5,410 bases of DNA from Rubrobacter sp. (lineage in GTDB: Bacteria; Actinomycetota; Rubrobacteria; Rubrobacterales; Rubrobacteraceae): contig JAFAPF010000498.1 in the NCBI GenBank assembly GCA_019247245.1, forward strand, positions 1 through 5,410. The letters are read 5' to 3'. Made by a program: the position numbers and the translations under genes. Below are positions 1 to 5,321 of the stretch, one piece after another; position 1 is the stretch's first letter; every line of letters starts with the position of its first letter. A model generated the notes under the pieces. The model was given only the letters and a program-made list of their open reading frames with translations. It made no database searches and had not been told where the DNA came from.

Positions 1-82
1 CGATCCTCTCTTTTTGTGCTCTCCCGCAGTTTTCGTAATTATTGACTCGCTAGACGGTGAGCGATATCAACAGTCTTACTAG

Positions 83-307
83 TGCTACAGTGAATGTACT
101 CTTATCAGCTACGACGGTGCCGACATCGATATGCTCGCTGAGGGAGCGACCGTTCTCGCCCACGTACTGGCTACCACGATGGCTCGAGGTGCGCACACTT
201 CTTACCACCTGGTCCTTCTCGACGCCCATCGATCGAATAGAGTTACTAACGTCCTACCAAGCTCCACTTGTGGGTGCTTGACGGAATCACGTTGGGCTCA
301 GTTGTGA
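83..307 (+). other. Possible decayed coding fragment, unrecognised
   Basis: This open frame runs from just after an in-frame TAG (80-82) to a TGA (305-307) and could extend back to the window edge if the TAG is a lesion. The stretch from about 110 to 235 has coding-like base use, with G/C-rich third positions and many G-starting codons. It reads as an Ala/Leu-rich helix-like peptide (for example LAEGATVLAHVLATTMARG). After about 235 the composition looks less protein-like. I recognise no family and see no ribosome binding site. The overlapping GTG-started frame from 57 and the minus-strand frames over the same bases look less convincing. It may be chance, or the worn remains of a gene that entered from the left. 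Confidence 0.2.
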
Positions 308-406
308 ACTCATCCTTGGGCCTTCCGCGACCGAGTCTGGTAGCGCTTCGTCCTCCGAGAAGAAAAGAGACCCCAGCTAAAGCCGGAGCCTCAACACAAG
401 GGTCGC

Positions 407-736
407 CTAGCGGACCTGTAAGAGGTCCGCGACAAAGGGGTAGCGGTAGTCTGCGCCCCGGCTCACCCTGTTAGCCGCGTAGGTAGCGTGGACAAACAGC
501 ACGATAGTCAGAAGAGCCATCTCCGGCACGAGAAGGAAGCCGATCAGGATCAGCATTAAAAGCCCCGTGAACGCCCAGCCAACCCCCAGCAGCACGAGCC
601 ACCCTACCTGGTACCACATCGACTGGAGCGCGTGAAACGCCACCCTGGACTAGCGATCTCGGTAGACCATCCAGATCACCTGGGCCGGAATTGACCCCAA
701 GAAAATCAAGGATCTATGGGTGTAACCCCGCAACAC
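407..736 (-). pseudogene. DUF4870-type (Tic20-like) small membrane protein, interrupted by TAG
   Basis: Read on the minus strand, this frame gives a small polytopic membrane protein resembling the DUF4870 family, whose role is unknown. The proximal part contains FLGSIPAQVIWMVYRDR. A TAG at 650-652 follows, and the frame then continues in register with VAFHALQSMWYQVGWLVLLG, a second hydrophobic stretch (LLMLILIGFLLVPEMALLTI) and the typical hydrophilic end RGADYRYPFVADLL. It stops at TAG 407-409, about where family members usually end. A GTG at 643-641 just after the internal TAG could start a truncated product, but the first membrane segment would be lost. The upstream limit is soft: GTG at 736-734 sits directly behind an in-frame TGA with no clear ribosome binding site, so the true N-terminus may also be lost. 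The family call is from recalled motif resemblance. Confidence 0.6.
410..430. repeat. 8-bp-stem inverted repeat at the DUF4870 3' end
   Basis: GCGGACCT (410-417) and AGGTCCGC (423-430) are perfect reverse complements around the 5-base spacer GTAAG. The structure lies inside the last codons of the minus-strand DUF4870 frame and touches its stop. No T-run follows on either strand, so it is not a clear intrinsic terminator. It may simply be coding sequence that happens to be palindromic. Confidence 0.35.
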
Positions 737-830
737 TCATCTAGTAGCCGAGGCAATCGTAAGTTTATGTATTACCTGGTATAAGGAAGGAGCGACGAGG
801 TTAGAACCAGCCTTTGATCCGCAGCTATAG

Positions 831-837
831 AAGGAGG
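831..837 (+). promoter_or_regulatory. Ribosome binding site of the alcohol dehydrogenase
   Basis: AAGGAGG stands four bases before the GTG at 842. This near-perfect anti-Shine-Dalgarno complement fixes the GTG as the original start, so the translation signal of this pseudogene has survived while the body has decayed. Confidence 0.7.
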
Positions 838-841
838 TATC

Positions 842-1856
842 GTGCAGGTAACCGTCATAAGAGAACCGCAAAGCGAAATTGTAGTCGAGGAGCGCGAGCG
901 CCCAGTTCCTCAACTAGGGCAAGTGCTGATCCGTGTGCGGCCCTGTGGTGTTTGCGCTAGCGATCTAGATGTGCAGCAGGGCGCCTTTCCCTTTGCTCAA
1001 TACCCCATCTTGCCGGGTCATGAGGTCGCTGGCGTGGTTGAGGAGGTTGGTGAAAGTGTAAGCTGGCCTGAGACGGGCAATCGGGTCGGGATACCCTGCT
1101 AGCTTTACTCTTCCTGCGGTCACTGCAAGCGGTGCACCCGCGGTGAGGAGGTACTATGCCCGGAGATGCAAGTGACCGGGGTCATGCAAGACGGGGGCTA
1201 TGCAGAGTTCATGCTTGCCCCTGCCGCTTACGTTGCCCCTGTCCCTGACTCTTTAGACTTCGCCGAGGCTGCTCCGCTAATGTGCGCAGGCCTCACAGTG
1301 TACAATGGGCTGCGTAACGCTAAGTTCGAGCCTGGACATAAGGTCGCTGTGCTCGGGCTCGGCAGGCTAGGTCACCTTGGTATACTCTATGCGCGCGAGA
1401 TGGGTGGCACTATCGTCGTCCTTTCCGGCAACCCTGACAAGGAGGACGAGGCCAAGGAACTCGGCGCTGAGATGTTCATCAACACGAAAAGCGGCTCTGT
1501 GGGCGATGCCTTGTACTAGTGGGAAGGTGGAGCGGACGTAATCCTCGCCACCGCCCCTGCTGCCGAGCTAATGACCGACGCACTCCCGAGCCTCGCCCCC
1601 GATGGCACGCTCGTAGTTTTGGGCGTCTCGCCCAGTGAGATAAGGGTCACAGCCCCTTGGCTCTCGTCTCCAGTAGGCGGCGGCTTATGGGCTCGACCTC
1701 AGGCTCACGAAGGACATCCGCTATGCCCTCCAGTTTGCCGCGACCCACGGTGTGAGGCCTCGGATCACAGGCTACGGGCTTGAAGACGCAAGCACGGTGC
1801 TAGGTGATATGCAAGAAGGACGACTGCGTAACCGCGCTGTGCTAGTTATGGACTGA
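842..1856 (+). pseudogene. Zinc-dependent alcohol dehydrogenase (MDR family), multiply disrupted
   Basis: This is the full-length remains (about 338 codons, normal for the AdhP-like group) of a zinc-binding NAD(P)-dependent alcohol dehydrogenase, which interconverts alcohols and aldehydes. The GroES-like part keeps the catalytic-zinc residues (Cys38 in GVCASDL, His60-Glu61 in PGHEVAG) and the four-cysteine structural-zinc loop (CGHCKRC plus a Cys nine residues on). The Rossmann fold shows the glycine motif GLGRLGHLG. The C-terminal part contains GVRPRITGYGLEDA and ends with TGA at 1854-1856. Lesions are TAG at 1100-1102 and at 1517-1519, a frame change near 1683-1687 just before MGSTSGS, and an apparent one-base loss near 1709-1711 (SR then KDIRYALQFAATHG). 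Because these are spread along the gene, no active enzyme is expected. The family call is firm; the substrate is unknown. Confidence 0.9.
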
Positions 1857-2076
1857 AAAGCTTCCTCAGGATGCTGGCGAGTACAGTTGGCCCTCTACTG
1901 ACATCGAATCGTTTGCCAGGCGTCCCAGTCTTCGGCTCACGGCGAGGACATGAAGGTCTTCTTCGGGAATGCGTAGGTATGGTTACTTGCTGCTCGTCCT
2001 CAGGAGGGGCAGTATTACGTCGTTAGGTGCTATTAAAACGGTTTGCAATAGGATTGGGTTGAAGCACTATGAGAGC

Positions 2077-2260
2077 ATGAACGCTCACTCGATAAACCTG
2101 CGCGAGAAGATAGTCACCGCTAAGAAGCGAGGGATGTTCACTGCCGAGGTTGCCCACGCCTAATGCGTAAGCCTCTTCTCCGTCAAGCGCTACGCTGAAA
2201 CGCCCCGGGAAGGAGATCGTTGCGCCCGAAGAGGAATCCAGACAGGCGCCGATTGCCGCG
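2077..2260 (+). pseudogene. IS630-type transposase, N-terminal remnant
   Basis: From ATG 2077 the frame reads MNAHSINLREKIVTAKKRGM then FTAEVAHA, hits TAA at 2161-2163, and continues in register with VSLFSVKRYAETPREG. This matches the N-terminal helix-turn-helix of IS630-family transposases as I recall it (pattern LREKIV-AK-RGMS-AEVARAFGVSLSSVKRY-K-AREG). The TAA sits where the family normally has the Phe of AFGVS. Beyond about 2215 similarity fades and a frame shift towards KRNP-R-type residues is possible. The DDE catalytic domain is absent, since PPOX coding sequence begins only about 80 bases later, so the element is a dead 5' fragment. I could not identify terminal inverted repeats; the left end may lie near 2010-2020 in a TA-containing stretch. 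The end coordinate is approximate. Confidence 0.6.
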
Positions 2261-2434
2261 ACCGAAACCTTCATCACGCCTCCCAAAGGGACGACCACGA
2301 ACGCCTTCACCGCTGACGAGCTGGATTATCTGCTCAGTGAACGCTGGCTCGCCCGCCTAGCGACCGTTGGCAAAGACGGCACGCCGCATGTCACCCCCGT
2401 AGGCTGGGCCTACAACGCCGAGCACGATACGACC

Positions 2435-2509
2435 GACAACGGCGGCACGCCCGCTTCGCAGTACGTCGTGGTACTTCTTGGTCCGTTCTAAGCTATGGTC
2501 GCCGATGTC
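2435..2509. repeat. Imperfect 12-bp inverted repeats bounding the microinversion
   Basis: GACAACGGCGGC (2435-2446) and the reverse complement of 2498-2509, GACATCGGCGAC, match at 10 of 12 positions. They sit precisely at the two edges of the inverted block. They could have guided the flip by fold-back template switching or short-homology exchange, and they make the exact breakpoints ambiguous. Confidence 0.7.
2438..2506. other. Microinversion of about 69 bp inside the PPOX gene
   Basis: On the minus strand this block reads SLERTKKYHDVLRSGRAAVV, which is exactly the PPOX stretch missing from the plus strand between the motifs ending EHDTTD and beginning VIDDVLPPW. Flipping 2438-2506 restores TTD-IGDHSLERTKKYHDV-LRSGRAAV-VIDDV without changing the frame (23 codons) and removes the TAA at 2489-2491. 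The core, 2447-2497, is inverted with near certainty. The exact ends lie somewhere in the flanking 12-base repeats. Confidence 0.85.
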
Positions 2510-2872
2510 ATCGACGACGTGCTGCCTCCGTGGAAGCTGCTCAGCACCGAGATCCGCGGGGCAGCCGATGCTCTCGACCAGCCGGTGCCGCTGATTCGCA
2601 TCCACCCCGAGCGGATCGTGTCTTGGGGTATCGAGGGCAAGGTGCTCGGCGAGCGCCACTCTCGCACCATCGGCTGAAGTTGCCCCGACGTTACGAGAAG
2701 CAACTGCAGAGCCTAATGTCTACTTGCTGCCAGCCTCGGAGCGTTTTTACTTTACAGTTACCGTGGCGAGCGTGAGTGTGTTTATGAATGCTGTAGGTAA
2801 TCTCTGAGGATAGTCAAGGCGCTGTTCCTAGAATTTCTATTTTTCTAAAGTCAGTTCAGAACCGCTTAAGTT

Positions 2873-2934
2873 ATTCGTCGAATCGGACGATAATGATTTA
2901 AAATAGGTTTATAAGCTATTTCCAGGAGGGGGGA
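2873..2934 (+). promoter_or_regulatory. Probable promoter/operator region and ribosome binding site of the envelope cluster
   Basis: The gap 2678-2934 holds no gene and becomes clearly AT-rich towards its right end. It contains a small dyad ATTCG-T-CGAAT (2873-2883). Two candidate -10 hexamers follow, GATAAT (2889-2894) and TAAAAT (2899-2904), but I find no convincing -35 element at standard spacing. AGGAGG (2924-2929) stands five bases before ATG 2935 and is a strong ribosome binding site. The promoter and operator are guesses; the ribosome binding site is solid. Confidence 0.4.
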
Positions 2935-3579
2935 ATGCATTCTAAAGAATCTACAGGCTCGCCTGTACCGATGAGTCGTCGAGACTTCCTCAGGTTAAGT
3001 GGAGTAGGGTTTGCTGCGGGCGCGGTGTTGCTCGGAATAATAGGACCCGGCAAGGTCCTAGCCCAAACTTCACCGAACTCTCACCTTATGGCGGAGTTCG
3101 TGGAGGCAGCCGAGGAGTATGACCTTCCTGCGAGTCTACTGCTCGCTATGGGCCACGTGAACACCCGCTGGGAGATGCCTCCTCCGGAGGCAAGCGCCTA
3201 TAAACCAGGTGATCCCCACGGTCGAGGCGCTTACGGGATCATGCAACTCGTTCAGAACGACTTCGAGAATACTTTGGGAGAGGCATCGGAGCTGACCGGG
3301 ATTTCCGAGGAGAGGCTCAAGACGGACCGCAAGTCCAACATCCTTGGCGGGGCGGCACTTTTGGCAGAGTCTCAGGGAGAGAAGCCCCCTCGTCTTGGCG
3401 GCTACTTCGGGGCGGTGGCCGGTAAGGGAGGGCGCGGAAAGTCCTTTGAAGCCGTGACCGGAGTTGGGGCCGGCGAGCTCTACGCTGATCAGGTTTTCGA
3501 GATGCTCAGAAAGGGCTCTTCGGAGAAGACTCTCGACGGCGAGGAGGTCGATCTGCCATCCCAGGAGGATCAGCTCTAA
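2935..3579 (+). CDS. Tat-exported lysozyme-like (lytic transglycosylase-fold) protein
   Basis: This is an intact 214-residue protein. Residues 14-19 (SRRDFL) are a twin-arginine motif, followed by a hydrophobic stretch (about 21-37) and a likely cleavage site after VLA (41-43), so it is exported folded by the Tat system. Residues about 55-190 resemble lysozyme/transglycosylase-fold domains: an AAEEYDLPASLLLAMGHV helix, GRGAYGIMQL (96-105, the G-MQ motif), then NILGGAALLAE. Where transglycosylases normally carry the catalytic Glu after the first helix, the sequence has Asn76 in HVNTRWE, with Glu80 close by, so it may bind peptidoglycan or use another residue rather than cleave it conventionally. 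As I recall, actinobacterial homologues often continue into an amidase domain, which here is a separate overlapping gene. The start is set by AGGAGG at 2924-2929. The fold call is fairly sure; the activity is not. Confidence 0.8.
   Translation: MHSKESTGSPVPMSRRDFLRLSGVGFAAGAVLLGIIGPGKVLAQTSPNSHLMAEFVEAAEEYDLPASLLLAMGHVNTRWEMPPPEASAYKPGDPHGRGAYGIMQLVQNDFENTLGEASELTGISEERLKTDRKSNILGGAALLAESQGEKPPRLGGYFGAVAGKGGRGKSFEAVTGVGAGELYADQVFEMLRKGSSEKTLDGEEVDLPSQEDQL
3563..3568 (+). promoter_or_regulatory. Ribosome binding site of the amidase gene
   Basis: AGGAGG lies inside the end of the upstream gene, ten bases before ATG 3579. The ATG shares its A with the upstream TAA (TAATG). This arrangement suggests translational coupling of the two genes and supports 3579 as the amidase start. 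Confidence 0.6.
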
Positions 3580-4073
3580 TGGGGATCTTCTATACCTCGT
3601 ATCCGGCGGACCCGAACAAATACACGGAGGCCTACCGCCCGTATTCTGACTCTATCAACAAGATCGTCATCCATGCCACCTAGGGTTCTTGGTCGGACGC
3701 TATCAATTGGTTTCAGAACCCAAACTCAAGGGTTTCAGCCCATTACGTCATTCGCTCCTCAGACGGCCTTATCAGCAAGACGGTGTTGAAGAAGGACATC
3801 GCCTGGCACGCGGGAAACTGGGACTACAACCAGACCAGCATAGGTATTGAAAATGAAGGCTTTGTCTCAGATCCGAATTGGTTCACCGAAGCGATGTACG
3901 ACTCCTCGGCCAAACTCTTGGCCTATATCTGCAAAGCATACGATATCCCGATCGACCGCTCCCGCATTATCGGACATGTCGAGATTCCCGGCACCGACCA
4001 CACTGATCCAGGCATCTACTGGGACTGGGACAAATATATGAACTACATCTGGTACTACGCCAGCATCATATAA
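3579..4073 (+). pseudogene. N-acetylmuramoyl-L-alanine amidase (Amidase_2), TAG at codon 35
   Basis: This 165-codon frame encodes a zinc amidase of the AmpD/T7-lysozyme type, which cuts the bond between muramic acid and the L-Ala of the peptide stem. Conserved pieces in order are IVIHAT (29-34, zinc ligand His32), GSWSDAINWFQNP, SAHYVIRSSDG, DIAWHAGNWDYNQTSIGIENEG (active-site Glu91), and IIGHVEIPG with HTDPG (likely ligands His133 and Asp143, His141 near the active site). Codon 35 (3681-3683) is TAG where homologues I recall have Gln (HATQGSW or HVTQGSW); CAG to TAG is one transition. There is no other defect. Termination would leave 34 residues, and restarting at GTG 3783 would lose His32. 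No signal peptide is present, so export may once have depended on fusion to the upstream Tat protein. It is either a recent nonsense mutant or read through. Annotators may list only 3783-4073. Confidence 0.85.
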
Positions 4074-4122
4074 ACCACTTATGAGCAATCTCACCCGGTC
4101 TTGAAGTCTGGAGACAGAAGAC

Positions 4123-4128
4123 GGGAGG
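4123..4128 (+). promoter_or_regulatory. Ribosome binding site choosing GTG 4137
   Basis: GGGAGG stands eight bases before GTG 4137. The alternative in-frame TTG at 4101 has no comparable signal and would put a charged stretch in front of the signal peptide. I therefore place the start at 4137. Confidence 0.6.
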
Positions 4129-4136
4129 TGCGGAGC

Positions 4137-5018
4137 GTGAAGCCTTTCGGAGTGATGATCTGGGCCGCTCTGCTGGCGGCCGTTCTGGCCAGCGAGTGTA
4201 CCACCCTGAAGAATCAACTCCCGCAGGGGACGACTTCTGACGAAGAGGTGACTCAAACACCGGCTCGAAACGACGAGACCACAGGCGGAGCAGCTATCGA
4301 GACGGCGTTTACCGCGACTACCGAGATGAACGGGGGTTCGCAGGGAGCTGCGGACAGCATCCAGGGAGTAAGGTTTGGCCAGCACGAGGGCTACGAACGG
4401 GCGGTTATAGGCTTCGATTCGCAAGGCGCCCCAGCTCCGCAAGTTCCGCTCTGGACGCTGAGCAGCCCCACCGGAGAGGGGTATGCGCGGATCACGTTTC
4501 CAGGCGTCGACGCCACGGCTGTCACCGACGGAAACCTCGGGGGCTCTATTCTGGACAACTTCTACGTGGTCCGGGCCCCAGGTGGGGGAATGTTCGTGGA
4601 CATCTTCGCCACAGGAGCGTTCCAATACCGCGTGACCGAGCCCTCCGATCCGGGACGCTTGGTCATCGACTACCGACCTGCAAACGTTGATCTAAGCTTC
4701 CCTATCCCGGCCCGGGGAGAAAAGACGATCCTCTTTCAACCCCGTCGGGGGGAATCTATAACCAGCCCGCTAAGGATAAGCGGCTACTCCCGAAACTTCG
4801 AAGCCTCGAACACAATCACGCTGATGGATTCGAGCGGCAACGTGCTCTCGCATAGCACCGTCTCATCAAACGACTGGACCGAGACTTGGGGGTACTTCGA
4901 GGCACGGTTGGCGTTTCCGATCTTTCACGGACAGGCAACCCTCCGTGTCGGCAGTAATAGCCCACGTGATGGCTCGTTCGAGGGAGTCGAGGTACCGGTT
5001 ACTTACGGCGGAGGTTAA
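4137..5018 (+). CDS. Exported AMIN-like and Gmad2 domain protein
   Basis: This is an intact 293-residue protein counted from GTG 4137. Residues 1-20 form a signal peptide (Lys2, then a hydrophobic core to about residue 18) followed by Cys21. The Cys suggests a lipoprotein, but the box reads A-S-E-C, with Glu where Gly or Ala is expected. Residues about 22-70 are a Thr/Gly/Glu-rich linker. Residues about 73-182 resemble the actinobacterial AMIN-like beta domain (RFGQHEGYERAVIGFDSQG, then NFYVVRAPGGGMFVDIFATG and GRLVIDYRPA). Residues about 207-287 resemble the Gmad2 immunoglobulin-like domain (ITSPLRISGYSRNFEASNTI). AMIN-type domains often localise amidases to the wall. With the lysozyme-like and amidase genes just upstream (63-base gap), a role as envelope partner or scaffold is likely. 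I infer no enzymatic activity. Confidence 0.8.
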   Translation: MKPFGVMIWAALLAAVLASECTTLKNQLPQGTTSDEEVTQTPARNDETTGGAAIETAFTATTEMNGGSQGAADSIQGVRFGQHEGYERAVIGFDSQGAPAPQVPLWTLSSPTGEGYARITFPGVDATAVTDGNLGGSILDNFYVVRAPGGGMFVDIFATGAFQYRVTEPSDPGRLVIDYRPANVDLSFPIPARGEKTILFQPRRGESITSPLRISGYSRNFEASNTITLMDSSGNVLSHSTVSSNDWTETWGYFEARLAFPIFHGQATLRVGSNSPRDGSFEGVEVPVTYGGG

Positions 5019-5020
5019 GG

Positions 5021-5236
5021 ATGCGACTGGTTGAGCATCTTACTTCTCGCGATAGCGCAAGGAACAAGATCATCCACTACCGAAGAGATATGAGGATCAG
5101 GCTTACTTAACGTGGACATAGACTAGCGTTCAGCTGGTGGCTTGCCGAAGAGCTTTTGCGTATCTGCTACCTCGGTAAGGCCGTCTATACACGCTATATG
5201 AAAAAATGCGTAGGAAACCGAGCAGTTGGCGGCTAG
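5021..5236 (+). pseudogene. Small unrecognised frame with one internal TAA
   Basis: ATG 5021 starts two bases after the preceding stop and has CGGAGG at 5009-5014, six bases upstream. The first 29 codons read MRLVEHLTSRDSARNKIIHY then RRDMRIRLT, and TAA follows at 5108-5110. The same frame stays open for another 41 codons with protein-like content (RGHRLAFSWWLAEELLRICY, LGKAVYTRYMKK) to TAG at 5234-5236, just before the terminator. The whole would be a basic protein of about 71 residues with one amphipathic or hydrophobic helix. I do not recognise a family. The position suggests the last gene of the envelope cluster, either broken by a point mutation or making only the 29-residue peptide. Confidence 0.4.
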
Positions 5237-5260
5237 CTAACACAGTAGATACGTCGGCAA

Positions 5261-5300
5261 AAGGAGCGGGCCGCCCGTCTCTGGGGGCGGCCCGCTCCTT
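5261..5300. terminator. Strong bidirectional hairpin terminator
   Basis: AAGGAGCGGGCCGCCC (5261-5276) pairs perfectly with 5285-5300 around the 8-base loop GTCTCTGG. Four A's (5259-5262) lie at the left edge, overlapping the stem foot, and CCTTAT lies at the right. The T-runs are short on both strands, as in many high-GC terminators. It separates the plus-strand envelope cluster from the convergent minus-strand gene and would serve both. Confidence 0.9.
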
Positions 5301-5321
5301 ATCGGTTGTAGTAGGTTTTGT

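Larger units (their letters stand above)
2294..2677 (+). pseudogene. PPOX-class F420/flavin-dependent enzyme, start lost and internally inverted
   Basis: This is the remnant of a pyridoxamine 5'-phosphate oxidase-like split-barrel protein, of the actinobacterial F420-dependent type by recall. Such enzymes bind F420 or flavin and reduce small molecules. The frame opens with FTADELDYLLSERWLARLAT, then VGKDGTPHVTPVGWAYNAEH, the start of the barrel. It then enters nonsense and TAA (2489-2491) within an inverted block, and resumes in the same frame with VIDDVLPPWKLLSTEIRGAA and PLIRIHPERIVSWGIEG, ending at TGA 2675-2677. Undoing the inversion restores a continuous frame. No ATG, GTG or TTG start lies in this frame between the TAA at 2168-2170 and the domain, and the IS630 remnant abuts it, so the 5' end was probably lost with that insertion. 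Apart from the inversion, the downstream part has no other lesion. Confidence 0.85.

Noticed and set aside
410..430. Hairpin as an intrinsic terminator
   Set aside because: No T-run on either strand, and its bases encode the natural C-terminal residues of the DUF4870 frame.
268..474. Plus-strand 68-codon frame
   Set aside because: Low-complexity Pro/Arg/Gly/Ser content, overlapping the better-supported minus-strand DUF4870 end.
690..730. TTGACC as a -35 element for the ADH
   Set aside because: There is no good -10 at standard spacing, and the bases belong to the conserved part of the minus-strand DUF4870 frame.
2023..2310. Minus-strand 95-codon frame over the IS630 remnant
   Set aside because: It runs antisense to the recognisable transposase and PPOX 5' sequence, with no family motif or ribosome binding site.
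2357..2659. Minus-strand 100-codon frame over the PPOX gene as a gene of its own
   Set aside because: Only about 20 residues look like real protein, and these are explained by the inverted block. The remainder is antisense to the conserved PPOX motifs.
3867..4625. Long minus-strand open frame (252 codons) across the amidase and the AMIN-like gene
   Set aside because: It lies opposite two well-recognised plus-strand reading frames, has no family resemblance or ribosome binding site, and is rich in Arg/Ser/Pro, as expected for an antisense shadow in GC-rich coding DNA.
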